From: Adiantum capillus-veneris
Taxonomy: Eukaryota > Streptophyta > Polypodiopsida > Polypodiales > Pteridaceae
Reading direction: 5' to 3'
DNA: 60,000 nucleotides
Assembly (NCBI GenBank): GCA_014529385.2
Contig: CM043950.1
Coordinates: 81,852,843-81,912,842 of the forward strand
Part shown: positions 50,192 through 60,000 of the stretch, in pieces
Layout: every line of letters begins with the position of its first letter
How positions within the stretch are numbered: the first letter of the stretch is position 1
The notes under the pieces: model-generated
Seen by the model: the letters and a program-made list of their open reading frames with translations, nothing else
What the model was told of the DNA's origin: nothing
Database searches by the model: none
Translations under genes and position numbers: made by a program

Positions 50192-51106
50192 CTAAAAGTC
50201 ACGAGCTTCCAGCTCTATAGCTTTTTCCTGTGCTCTTGTAATGTTCTCAGGGAACGTTCTAGTGGTTAGGAAGTCAATGATATATTGGCTCCATGCAGGT
50301 GCTATGTTCACCCGAAACAAAGTTGCGTGATCCACTGGTCGTTTGGCACTACATACTGTACAATTGGTAACATAAAAATGTGTATCCGCATACATAGTTG
50401 TCCAATAAACCCCTAACTGTTTCAATCTCTGGTGTGTTTTCACTGTCGAACAATGAAATGCACAACCCTGGACATGTGCCTCTTCAAGGTAGCACTCGAA
50501 TTCTTCCGGATTTATACATAATCGTAGGATAAGGTTAGATTCAAGATGATACAACCATCCTGCTATCAACTGGAAGTTTTTTGTTTGTCGAATTGTTTGC
50601 TGTTTGGATCTACATCCTGTATTATCAAACTCACTTTCGAAGGAGAGAATGCTAACTATTTCCTGGGACCATTTGGGTACCATTTCAATGTTGAAAAGAT
50701 AAGCATCTGGTATGTCATCATCTACCCCTTGAGGAGCTTCCCCGTTGTGTATTCTTGAAAGATGATCAGCTCGCAGATGGGTTTTACCCTTTTTGACCAA
50801 CACTGTGAAGTCAAATTCTAGAAATATAATAAACCAGCGTACGATTCTCCGTGTATTGCAAGGTTTATTTACTAGGTATAAAAGAGCTTGATGATCCGTG
50901 AAGAACACAAATTTGTTTGCAAGCAAATAATGCCGAAATTTCTTTACAGCATAAATCATTCCTAACCCTTCCCTCTTGGTGGTTGTGTAGTTCTTTTCTA
51001 CATTGTTTAACTGTCGGCCCGCATAGCAAACCGGAAAATCCATTGGTCCGTCTCTAGGTTGAGCTAGAATACTTCCAATGGCATATGCTGAAGCATCAAT
51101 GTGCAC
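50192..51106 (-). pseudogene. RNase H and zinc module 1 (element A2)
   Basis: As in A1: RNase H acidic residues HIDAS, KREGLG, TDHQAL and RADHLS, then a first H2C2 module (EEAHVQGCAFH, CTVC). Upstream and downstream stops (TAA 51173-51175, TAG 50192-50194) are in the same frame and shared with A1. Module 1 has FQL at the site where module 2 has F-stop-L, which marks the lost residue as Gln. Confidence 0.88.
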
Positions 51107-51172
51107 GTGGAATATCTTTTCCCAATCTGGTGCCTTTAGTACAGGTGCTAATATAAGGTTTTCCTTCAGCCT

Positions 51173-52441
51173 TTAGAATGAGGTTTCACACTCCTTGGTC
51201 CATTCGAAATTGACTAGCAAACGATACAGAGGTTGTGCGATAACCGCATACATGTATATGAATCTTCGATAATATCCACAGTGCCCCATGAAGGATTGCA
51301 CTTGTTTCGCATTAGTAGGCCTGGGCAGGTCTACAGTGACTTTGACTTTGTCTAGGTTTGTGGTTATGCCGTTTCTTGAGACAATGTGTCCTAAGATTCG
51401 TCCTTGCTTAACCATAAATACACACTTTTCCGGGTTCAGACAGATTCGATATGTTCTGCACTTTTCAAAGACCTTTTGCAAATGGTCAATATGTTCCTCT
51501 CGCAGAAGAGAGTGTACACATAGGTCATCCATGTAAATTTCTAAGAATATTCTTAGGTATTCCTTGAAAGAGTGAGTCATTAACCTCTAGAAAGTGGCTG
51601 GTGTATTTGTTAAGCCAAATGGCATAACTCGATATGCATAAATCCCCCATTCTGTGGCAAACGCTGTTTTGTGTTGATCCTCCCTTGTTATTGCCAGTTG
51701 GTTGTATCCTGAAAACCCATCTAGAAAGGAAAAAACCGTTTCCCGGCCACTCGCTCAAGGACATGTTCTGTAATTGGCAAGGGATAGTTATCCCTTGTGG
51801 TTGCTGCATTCACCTTTTTGAGGTTTACACACACCTTGCAGTTTTCCATTCTTCTTGGGAACTACCACAATGGGTGACACCCAATCTGTATGTTCAATCT
51901 CATAGATAAACTCTGCTTCCATCAGTTTATCAATCTCTTCTTTGATTCGTTTGGAAAATGTGTCATTATATGTATAAGTAAGTTTTTTGCTAGGTTTTGC
52001 ATCCGATTTCAAAGGAGTTGTATGTTGACATATCAATGGATCAACTCCTTTGAGGTCTTTATAGGACCAAGCGAACACATCTTTATACTTCGTGAGAAGT
52101 TATGTTAGCTGTGCTTCCTCCTCAGGCTCTAAATCGTTAGCTATATAGACCGGCTAAGGCTTTTCACCTGGTTCTGCGAGGTCTATTCTTTTTTCATTTT
52201 CAGGCCCATCGTAAGATTCTTAGTTGGTTCTCTCCCTGATCGGTGGTGTCATGATGATTTTTCTATCTTGGATAGTAAATTTTCAATAGTGTGCTGGTAC
52301 GTTCATGTTGCCCTTTTCTGACTCCCCTTTACCATTGACGGGAGCAAAGCGAACCTTGAACCCCGACGGCCTCTAAAACACCGGAAACCGAATGGCGCGC
52401 CTCAAGCCTGTCATGGTAAAGCCAACAGGGGGCACCACCTA
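51173..52441 (-). pseudogene. Reverse transcriptase and upstream linker (element A2)
   Basis: The palm motif YMDDLCVHS lies in 51173-51580. A TAG at 51587-51589 falls in the TFQRL motif. Upstream the fingers (DWVSPIVVVPKKNGK, 51788-52078) are separated by at least two frameshifts near 51740 and 51830. Farther upstream a linker in one frame (KYKDVFAWSY, VYIANDLEPEEE, KFTIQDRKIIMTPP, SGFKVRFAPVNGK) can be followed to about 52441 through several TAA/TAG codons. No protease is seen before the polymerase within this span. Confidence 0.82.
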
Positions 52442-52459
52442 GCTTCAGCGGCTAGGACG

Positions 52460-52541
52460 CAAAGAACACACCACCATAACAAAGTTTTCATCCAAGAGAG
52501 ATGGATGCTTGGGAGTAATGATGAAGAGGAAAGCGAATGAG

Positions 52542-52607
<66 letters not shown>

Positions 52608-53827
52608 GGTATAGCGGCTTAGTACTTAGGCAAAACAAAAGGATGGCGAATCCGCACACCCTTCACACATACACAAGCTCACTCCAAACACAAGACTAGG
52701 TGGAGATTCCGCACACCTCACATAAGCAAAACATTGCAAGAAAACATACTCACAAAACCTCAAGCTTTATTTAGAGAATAAGGCGATGAAATGGGGAGCA
52801 TAGGGTAGGGGAATGAGAAGGGAGAGCGTGGTAGAGCACATGGCGGATAGGTGGGAGTTGATGGCGAAGACTTGCACGAGGGTTATGGCCATCATCCTTC
52901 ATTTAGTTTCCCTTCATCTTCCATAGCCCAAGGGTGTAGAGGTCATGCTCAAGACGAGCATGGTGATTGCGGTGATGGTGATGGTGTGGGTGTGTGTGTG
53001 TGCACTAGGCACACACAGTGCATAGTGTACTCTTTGGTGATGGTGTGTGTGTCTTTAGTGTGATGGTGACCCCTCTTTATATAGGGGAGGAGGGGGGAGA
53101 AATTCTAAAATGAAGAAATCATTATCTACATAGGCCATGTGACTGTGGGCCCCACTTGTCTGGCTGTGTGTATATGTGCCAGAATAGCAGTCTCATGAGA
53201 GAGAGACTCAGAGAGAGAGATGGGTTGATGAAAAAAAAGTGAGAGGTGACATGGAGAATAAAGTAATTACAAGAGGGGAGAGAGGGGAGTGTGTTCAGAG
53301 GTGAATCTGTGTGCAGATGTGTGTGAACACAAGAAAAATCAGGTAACCACCGGGTGGGGATGGGTATGTGGGCACCTTTTTCAGTGAAACTGAGTGTGTG
53401 TGAGTGTGGGGGAGGTTCTTTAGCTACAAAACAAGAGACATGGCGCCCTTTAGAGAGAGAGGGGGGTATTTGGGTCATGGGATATGATAGGAGAGAGAAA
53501 GAGGGGGTGGGGTATACTATTTTGGAAGATAGGGTAAGTTGCATGTGAGTTAGGGTGCATTATTGGTGAGTTATAATGCATTATTGGTGAGAGGTGGGGT
53601 AGCTTGAGGGGAGAGAGAAAGAAGAAAGGACAAGGGGAAGAGAGAGGGGGTTGACCTTTTGAGTTGAGGAGAGGAAAAGGGACACTCGGCGGGGCAACAG
53701 TGAAGAAAAAGGAGGCAAGGTGGGAATGGGCTACCCCGCATGCATGAGGTGGCCTATTTTACCTTTCTTATATATTTACATAATCATACTTTATTTTTTT
53801 CTTACTTTTTTCCAATGCCTTTTATCA
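52460..53827 (-). mobile_element. 3' LTR of element B (left edge unresolved)
   Basis: On the minus strand the purine tract AGGGAGGGAG (53828-53838) is followed by TGATAAAAGGCATTGG at 53827, a plausible LTR start. A strong TATA box (CTATATAAAG) lies at 53075-53084, and an AATAAA at about 52767-52772 could end transcripts. A (GA)n tract occupies 52545-52601. The lower edge cannot be placed without the 5' LTR, which is outside the window; 52460 is only where element A coding traces end. Confidence 0.55.
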
Positions 53828-53938
53828 CTCCCTCCCTAAGAGGGGGTTTTCATGGGGTGGGGACGAGAGAAGAGGGGTATGGGAGCTTGGCTTGTGAAAA
53901 GCCCCCATCATTAGCCCTCCGCTTTTGGCTAGAGGCAT
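53828..53938 (-). other. 3' untranslated stretch and polypurine tract of element B
   Basis: Short interval between the pol stop codon and the LTR. The purine tract (53828-53838, minus strand) is the expected plus-strand primer. Confidence 0.55.
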
Positions 53939-56900
53939 TCACGTCTCTAGCTCATCTGTTTGATCATTATCGTCAGAGGTGGCGTCTGATGGTGTGTCCT
54001 CATCTGGAATGTCAATTGGTGGAGCTTGGTCAAATCGAAGAAAATAAGGTTTAAGTCGCCAACCATTTACCCTGGTTTTATGAAGTTTTCCATCAGCCTC
54101 CATAAGCTGGTAGCTTCCATTGGCATACTTTTTCCTGATGATGAAAGGGCCTTCCCATCGGACAAGGAGTTTTTTATCCTTGCGCGTGTCGAAGCGATTG
54201 TCGTAGCGGAGCACCAACATTCCTTTCTTCAATTCTTTTTTCCGGAGATGCTCGTTAAAGCTAAGCCGTCTATGCTCTGCTTGTGCTGCATAAAAATTTA
54301 TTGCTTCTTCTCTGTCCATCTGCAGTCTTTCCAAGTTGATGATGTGATCTCTCAAATGCATGTTGGGCTGTTGAAGCTGGCTTGCCATTACTCTGAGACT
54401 TTGTAGTTGCACTTCAATGGGCAAGATTGCTTCCTTACCAAATACTAGATGATATGGTGTGAATCCCAAGGATGTACGAAATGAAGTTCTGTAGGCCCAT
54501 AAAGCTGGTAGTAGATACTTATCCCAGTCTCCGGGATGATTGTTTACCTGCTTGGTAATAATTTTAGAAACCATTCCATTTACCTTTTCAACTAGGCCAT
54601 TACATTGAGGGTAATATGGTGAAGAGTGCCTCCTTGTAATGCCAAGTTTCTGCATTAATTCTCCTACCAAGTCTGCTCTGAAACTTGGACCTCTATCAGA
54701 GATGATCTCTAAAGGTGTGCCAAACCTACAACATATGTGCTCGTAGATAAATTTAGCTACCACTACCGCTGTGATTCTAGTGGTGGCTGTAGCCTCTGCC
54801 CATCTAGTCATGTAGCCGACCCCCATGATAATGTAGAAATTTCCTGAGTTGGCCCTAGGTAATGGCCCAATGGCATCAATACCCCATTTTTCAAATGGGC
54901 CATATGAGAGAATAGGTGTCTGTGGTTCAGGCATAAGTGACCTAGTGCCGGCCTTTTGACACAACTTACACGTTTTGCACCAATGGTGTACATCACGGTT
55001 GAGACTAGGCCATATGAAGCCTGCCTGCAAGATTTTCCTACTTGTTATGTCTAGGGCAAAGTGACCACCACAAACCCTGTCGTGACAGCTATCAATTACT
55101 CCCGTGATTTCGTGAGAGAGAGGGACCTTCCTGAGTATTTGGTCCTTACCCTTACAGTACAAACCATCATTGATGAGTCGATACCTTGTGGCCTTCCGCG
55201 TCAGCCATTGCTTCTGTCCCTTTGTTAAATCTGATGGGCATTCCCTTGTTTCCAAAAACTGCATGATGTTAGGCAAGGCATCACTGCCTTGAAATAGAGG
55301 GAGCTTTAGTTTTATTGCTCCAACCACCACTTCCTGTAGTCTTTCACTTGCTAGGGCATCTGCTTCTTGGTTTTGAGCCCTTGGGATATGGTGTTTTTGA
55401 ACTTCTTCAAACTTACCCAACAAGGTTTTTACACCACTTAAGTGAGTCCTTAAACTAGGATTCTTGCATGTCCATGCTCCATTTACTTGCCTTACCAGAA
55501 GTAGAGCATCCCCAAATACATTAAGGCGTTGTACACCTTGTGAGATGCACCATTGTAGACTCTTGGTTAGTGCTGCATACTTAGCTTCATTGTTAGAATG
55601 TGAATCTAACAATTGGCCCAACGAAAATACCTTTGTCCCTTTGTCATCAAAGACCACTATGACTGCAGCTGCTTTGTCGGACGCTCGCTTGTAGGCTCCA
55701 TCAAAGTAGAGAGAGTATGCTCCTTCTACCATCTGTGGTACTGGAGGTAATCGGACTTCTCCTTCCTTAGATTGCTTCTCCTTCCTTTCAAAGACTTGGT
55801 AGGTCATGAGTCCCCCCAAACTTGCCCTTGTCGTGCTTTCTACCTGTACCGTGTAGTCAAACTCTTGCAGACGAACTAGCCATTTAGTAATTCTAGCAGA
55901 CACATCCATGTGTTGTACAACATAGGGAAATATTTCATCCGTGGTTAGAATCACAAATTGCTTAGGCAGCAAATATGACCTAAACTTTGTAGTTGCAAAT
56001 CTAAGAGATAGGACTAAGTGTTCCACATGGGTGAAACCTTTCTCTCCTGCTGTCATCATTCGACTAGAGAAGTAGATTGGCCTCATGAAAGATGTCGTCG
56101 TATCCTTTTGGAGTAGCACAGCCCCCAATGAGTCATCACCAACACTTGAGGTGACATAGAATTTTTCATCCCACTTAGGTGGTGAGATAGTTGGTAGAGT
56201 GGCTAAGACCTCCTTTACCTTGTTGTAGTGATGTTCACTTTCCTCATCCCAAGTGAAAGTTGATCTTTGAGTGAGTTGTTGCAGTGGTAGAACAAGTTGT
56301 GATAGTAGATGTATGAATCTACTTAAGTACCTCACCTTCTGTAGAAAAGAGACCAGTTGACGTGCGGTCATTGGTGAAGGTAGGGCTATGAGTGCGGACA
56401 CCTTACTTGGATCGGCGTTGATACCTCTTGCTGAAATTTCATGGCCTAGTAGAATGACTTTACTCTCCCCAATGTGACATTTATCCACATTTAATTGCCC
56501 AGCTAGGCTCTGCAACCTCGCCAAACCTTCAGTTACCTTTTCTAAATGTGAAATACGGGAGCTATATATACAAAAATCATCAATGAACACTCTTATGGAT
56601 GTTCCAAAGAACGGTTGAAAAACATATGTGACATATCTTTGGAATGTGATAGGTGCATTTGTGAGACCAAATGGCATAAGCCTGTATGCAAAACAACCCC
56701 ATGGCGTGATAAAAGTGGTTTTTAGCTGATCTTCCAAGGCTATGCGTATTTGAAAGTATCCTGAATAACCATCACAGACGGTATAGCATTCAAAACCCGC
56801 TACTTCATTCAGAATTTCATCCAAGAAAGGGAGAGGAAAGTGGTCTCTCTTTGTAGCTGCATTTAGTGGTTTGTAGTCAACACAGACCCTCCACTTACCA

Positions 56901-57178
56901 TTCTTTTTAGGTGTCACCACTACGGGTGACACCCATTCTGAGTTTTCTACAGGATAGATGAATCCCGCCTCCAGCAGTTTCCTTACCTCGGCCAAGAGTG
57001 CCTTTTCTTGTATGACCCCCAGTCGTCGTAGCTTTTGCACAACTAGTTTTACCCCTTCCTTCAGCTTAATATGATGTTCCACCACTGTAATGCCTGTGAT
57101 TCTTTCATAGTTGTCAATGAACAGGTTAGGAAATCCCATCAACATTTGCAAAAAACTATCTTTCTCCTTTCTCCTCAA
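53939..57178 (-). CDS. Element B pol: RT, RNase H, second RNase H, integrase
   Basis: 1079 codons without a stop. RT has Asp136 (CDGYSGYFQI) and FIDD (200-201). The first RNase H (about 340-460) has lost key acids: the first Asp is replaced (YVTSSVGDD) and the last is missing. A second, archaeal-like RNase H (about 488-620) has all four: Asp493, Glu531, Asp557, Asp607. Integrase has the H2C2 module (His699, His706, Cys737, Cys740), Asp768, Asp828 and Glu864 with DD35E spacing, and a C-terminal GPF module. Two RNase H domains are the mark of the Tat lineage. The frame is +1 relative to gag-pro and overlaps it by 23 nt; its first codon is TTG, so it is made by frameshifting or a one-base change has separated it. 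Confidence 0.93.
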   Translation of the reverse strand: MRRKEKDSFLQMLMGFPNLFIDNYERITGITVVEHHIKLKEGVKLVVQKLRRLGVIQEKALLAEVRKLLEAGFIYPVENSEWVSPVVVTPKKNGKWRVCVDYKPLNAATKRDHFPLPFLDEILNEVAGFECYTVCDGYSGYFQIRIALEDQLKTTFITPWGCFAYRLMPFGLTNAPITFQRYVTYVFQPFFGTSIRVFIDDFCIYSSRISHLEKVTEGLARLQSLAGQLNVDKCHIGESKVILLGHEISARGINADPSKVSALIALPSPMTARQLVSFLQKVRYLSRFIHLLSQLVLPLQQLTQRSTFTWDEESEHHYNKVKEVLATLPTISPPKWDEKFYVTSSVGDDSLGAVLLQKDTTTSFMRPIYFSSRMMTAGEKGFTHVEHLVLSLRFATTKFRSYLLPKQFVILTTDEIFPYVVQHMDVSARITKWLVRLQEFDYTVQVESTTRASLGGLMTYQVFERKEKQSKEGEVRLPPVPQMVEGAYSLYFDGAYKRASDKAAAVIVVFDDKGTKVFSLGQLLDSHSNNEAKYAALTKSLQWCISQGVQRLNVFGDALLLVRQVNGAWTCKNPSLRTHLSGVKTLLGKFEEVQKHHIPRAQNQEADALASERLQEVVVGAIKLKLPLFQGSDALPNIMQFLETRECPSDLTKGQKQWLTRKATRYRLINDGLYCKGKDQILRKVPLSHEITGVIDSCHDRVCGGHFALDITSRKILQAGFIWPSLNRDVHHWCKTCKLCQKAGTRSLMPEPQTPILSYGPFEKWGIDAIGPLPRANSGNFYIIMGVGYMTRWAEATATTRITAVVVAKFIYEHICCRFGTPLEIISDRGPSFRADLVGELMQKLGITRRHSSPYYPQCNGLVEKVNGMVSKIITKQVNNHPGDWDKYLLPALWAYRTSFRTSLGFTPYHLVFGKEAILPIEVQLQSLRVMASQLQQPNMHLRDHIINLERLQMDREEAINFYAAQAEHRRLSFNEHLRKKELKKGMLVLRYDNRFDTRKDKKLLVRWEGPFIIRKKYANGSYQLMEADGKLHKTRVNGWRLKPYFLRFDQAPPIDIPDEDTPSDATSDDNDQTDELET

Positions 57179-59186
57179 GTGTCAATTCCGTAGACAACAT
57201 ACCCTTCAACCTACTTCCTCCTAGGCCAGGTGATTTTCTCTCCTCTTCATTGGGTTTCCCTTTTGGTGATGGATCACCAGTTGTGCTTACCCTTTGTGGA
57301 TCCTTCATAATGATACCCATCACATCAATGGAACTGTCACTTTCGTCGGTGGATGTGGTCTCCTCCTCAGAACTGGAAGATTCTCTAGTGGTTTCATCTG
57401 CCGATGTTTCCACATTCATTTGCTTCTGCTTGCCAATCCTCATGTCGTAGTAGATTGTCTCCCCTTTCTTACCAGTCATGCGTAGAAGGCCAGTACCCCA
57501 GTCCTGTTTTGCCTTCATGGCCATCAACCACGGCCTTCCCAAAATTAGTGGATAACCCTCCCCTTTAGTAGGCATTACAAAAACATCTACCTCTACCTCA
57601 GTGGTAAAAGCTTTTATTTTCACGGCACTTACCACACCCACACACTTTACTTTTGCGTTTTTTGCCATCTTTGCCTTGCATGGAGAAGGCCTGTCAACCT
57701 CGAGCCCTAATCGAAGCATCATAGCTTCGCTCATTACACAGATTTGTGCAACTCCATCAATGTAGGTGTTTCCAACCCTCTTTCCTTTTATGTTTACGTC
57801 GACAGTTAGAAGGATGTCATCCATGTTGCATCCCGAAATTGCTCCGGCTACCTTTGTTTTGGAGCGTCTTGTACTTACCATTTTAGACCATTGTCGCCTT
57901 ACTTTAGGTACAAGATGTGTAATCTTTGGTCCTTGCTCTGCCACATCCAATGTTAGATCATAGGGCTTAGAACTTTCCCCTAGCTGGAAGTCGGTGATGC
58001 CCAATTTCCGTCGTGTCCTGGATGGCCTCTTGCTAGTTTCTCCTCTCATGCTTCTCTCATCATCTGATTGTGTAGCTTTCTCCCTCCTAGCTCTTCTCAC
58101 AGTCATGGCTTCAAGTGGTTCTAAAAAGGTTACATTCTCCTTACCCTTGTCCCTCTCCTTTGCTCTGGGTGGATCCACTACTACGGCTTTTCCTTTCTCT
58201 TCTAGCCTTATGATGTTTACAGGGCGATCAGGTGGTGGGGCTGGTGGAAGAGGTGGGATGGATGCTTGTAGTGGTGTCTGGGGTGGACGTAGAATTTGTG
58301 TTGGTGGGGGTGGTGCTCGGGGTGGGGGTGTTCTTTCTCTAGGGGGTGACAATTGGTTCCTCCTACCTCCTCTATTATAGTTTTGTCGTGGTTTGGGACA
58401 GTAGTACATACCGTGACCGTCTTCTCTGCAGTTGTAGCAATGATACTCCCTGTTTTGTCGTCGTGCTCTTCCAGGGTCTTGATCTCTTTCTTCACTCCTC
58501 CCTTGCTGTATTAAGTGGACAGACAAATTCTGCAGTTGGTCAGTAATATGGGCCAACATATCTTGTTGGTCATATCTTACCCCAAGAGCCGATGGTGGTG
58601 GTGGAATGGTGGTTGTCGTAGTTGCTGGTCGACGTGATGTTGCTGTTTCTGTTGACTCGGTTTCTTTGGCTTTCAGTCGCAGCTTCTTGTCCTTAAGGCG
58701 AGCAATCTCAACGGCTAACTCTTACGTAGCCGGGAATCTACCTTTCACCTTCTCCTTGAGAAGCGGCCATAAGCCATGCGTGAATCGATCTTTTTTTAGG
58801 AAATCGGGTGCAGCTTCCCCCCTTGCTAGTGACTCAACCCACCGTTCCCACAAATCCACAAATTTGGACTCATAGGTGGCATATTCTAAAAGACCCTCCT
58901 GCTTCAAGTCTCTCAACTTGTCCCACAACTTTTCTGAAGTGGTACCTCCCCCAAAGCGCCTCTTAAAAGCGGTTTTTAAGGGTTACCAGTCATCCTTGGT
59001 TGCTTGTGGAAGTGCATTGTACCATGATCTAGCTTCTAGCTTCATGAGATGCTTAAAGATTCTAACCCGGGATTCATCCGTATCTTTGTTGCTCACTACA
59101 CATGCTACTTCAAAGTCATCTAGGAAGTCTGTTACCAAATCCTCCCCCTTCTTTCCTTTAAATGTTGGAAATGCTACACTTGCCAT
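57156..59186 (-). pseudogene. Element B gag and protease
   Basis: One frame from ATG 59186 (MASVAFPTFKGKKGEDLV) to 57156, broken by TAA at 58983-58985 and 58722-58724. The capsid-like region is followed by a CCHC zinc knuckle (CYNCREDGHGMYYC, near 58425), Pro-rich and charged linkers, and a retropepsin with TYIDGVAQICVMSE near 57750 and LILGRPWL near 57545. The catalytic triad reads Asp-Gly-Val instead of Asp-Ser/Thr/Gly-Gly, so the protease may be inactive. Both stops look like Gln positions, by inference only. Confidence 0.88.
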
Positions 59187-59504
59187 GATTACTGAGAGAG
59201 AGCTAGAAAGACACACTACTTAACTTGCAAAAGTTTTTTTCTTCTTTACAAGGAGGCGTGTATACCCTCTTATACTAGGACATAGATTAAAACTTCAAAC
59301 GGTACATTGCCTTGTACCAAAGGTAAGACAAATGGTTGATCTGATGCCAGAACCTCAAAAAACCGCTCCCCACCCAGCATGGTGTCAATGACATGCTGGT
59401 AGTGAGCCTTCAAGTCCAGTATTACCTTGATTGAGCGTACACGTGTTGGTATGTGTGATCTGTCTTGAGGTAGGTTGTACTATTCATGTGAAGCTTAGAG
59501 GTGC
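59187..59504 (-). other. Leader between upstream ORF and gag of element B
   Basis: No open frame of note and no primer-binding site recognised. The 5' LTR must lie beyond 60000. Confidence 0.5.
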
Positions 59505-59971
59505 TTAGTCACTGTCCAAGCTTGTGGGAGAGGGTGGTGTTCTTTCCTGAAACAAACTCAGTAGATCCCTACTTTCTCTAGTGAGAGTGTGAGCCAATGC
59601 TTCCGTTATCTGTGCTACAGCATCAGGTGCAACTTGAAAACTCACTGTGATAATTCCCTCGGTGACTTGAGTTACCCGATTCTCAAAGTAGAATAGTGTT
59701 GATTCTCTATTGTGTAGAGCTCCTTCCATTTTGTTGTTGTGGGTTGGTTGTAGGTTGCGGACATGGTTTTGACCTTCTCCTTCTTCTTCTTGGCACTTAG
59801 CCTATGTTATATCCACTGGGTTTGGCGTGTTGGTTGACTCTCCCACAGCAAATCGATTACCGTTACACCTGGCACTCGAGCTTCAATGGAGATGCAGAGT
59901 TCGTCTAGTTGTGCTTAGAGCTCTTCTTCTTTTGTCGTCCAATTAGCAAATCCTGCTAGCCATTCATCCAT
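59505..59971 (-). pseudogene. Upstream ORF of element B
   Basis: Between the window edge and gag, on the same strand. An ATG at 59971 opens MDEWLAGFANWTTKEEEL, then TAA (59915-59917); the frame continues with AQLDELCISIEARVPG to a second TAA (59817-59819). A separate open frame of 74 codons (ATG 59729, MEGALHNREST) ends at 59505. Tat-lineage elements such as Ogre carry an extra ORF between the 5' LTR and gag; position and strand fit, but I see no known domain. A frameshift may link the two parts. Confidence 0.5.
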
Positions 59972-60000
59972 TCACAATAGTTTAGGGGTTTTAGTCTTGT

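Larger units (their letters stand above)
47965..52441 (-). mobile_element. Ty3/gypsy element A, fuller copy (A2)
   Basis: Read on the minus strand: linker, reverse transcriptase, RNase H, zinc module 1, zinc module 2, integrase core, integrase C-terminus, aspartic protease, basic tail. Coding traces reach up to about 52441, where element B's LTR region begins, so the 5' part (gag) is missing. It has shared and private stops, at least two small frameshifts and a 123-bp deletion. A1 at the left edge of the window is its sister copy. Confidence 0.9.

Noticed and set aside
43936-52441. A variant genetic code with TAA/TAG read as Gln
   Set aside because: The polyubiquitin gene and element B pol use normal codes, and sister copies keep CAA/CAG at the same sites, so mutation is the simpler cause.
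53939-57178. Reading element B pol as a domesticated host gene because it has no stops
   Set aside because: It has a normal pol layout, a polypurine tract and LTR features downstream, and a broken gag in front. A recent retrotransposon explains it better.

Overview
This is a nuclear DNA window from a land plant. The evidence is one polyubiquitin gene of plant type (Ser19, Asp24, Ala57) surrounded by Ty3/gypsy and Ty1/copia LTR retrotransposon debris, long GA/CT and CA microsatellites and satellite DNA. I cannot name the species. The TE protein style, the poly-G tracts and an unusual ubiquitin residue (Thr28) lean towards a seed-free plant such as a fern, but that is a guess.

Layout. 1-2495: truncated minus-strand gypsy copy (A1). 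4.6-5.7 kb: 3' end of a plus-strand copia element with its LTR. 6-12.5 kb: anonymous spacer with minisatellites, poly-G runs, a foldback element, one MITE-like element and a possible organelle-like patch. 12.7-14.15 kb: polyubiquitin gene and its TATA/heat-shock promoter (minus). 14.8-16.6 kb: second MITE, microsatellites and the promoter end of another LTR. 17.65-20.0 kb: 3' end of gypsy-like element D (protease, basic tail, polypurine tract, LTR), joined at its 5' side to a second copy of the polyubiquitin promoter (20.0-20.6 kb). 20.69-20.76 kb: a hammerhead-ribozyme-like core. 24.2-28.2 kb and 42.96-47.1 kb: two copies of element C, in which a long coiled-coil protein without recognisable pol domains ends at a polypurine tract and an LTR. 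28.6-31.7 kb: satellite array with a 222-223 bp monomer. 33.2-36.5 kb and 42.1-42.9 kb: a repeat family (E) with TATA-like promoters and a cluster of 19-nt cores flanked by covarying inverted arms. 39-41 kb: probable LTR/gag-start debris. 47.97-52.44 kb: fuller second copy of element A (A2). 52.5-60 kb: element B, a Tat-like gypsy with intact pol, dual RNase H and an upstream ORF; its 5' LTR lies beyond the window.

Most genes face the minus strand. The only convincing host gene is polyubiquitin. All retrotransposons look defective as wholes: A, B and C carry in-frame stops, and A2 and C2 have internal deletions. Where sister copies allow comparison, four stops sit at Gln codons (CAA/CAG to TAA/TAG) and one at Arg (CGA to TGA), pointing to C-to-T decay. 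The most unusual features are the protease after integrase and the duplicated zinc module of element A, the pol-less coiled-coil element C, the duplicated ubiquitin promoter joined to a retroelement, the hammerhead-like core and the 19-nt hairpin boxes.
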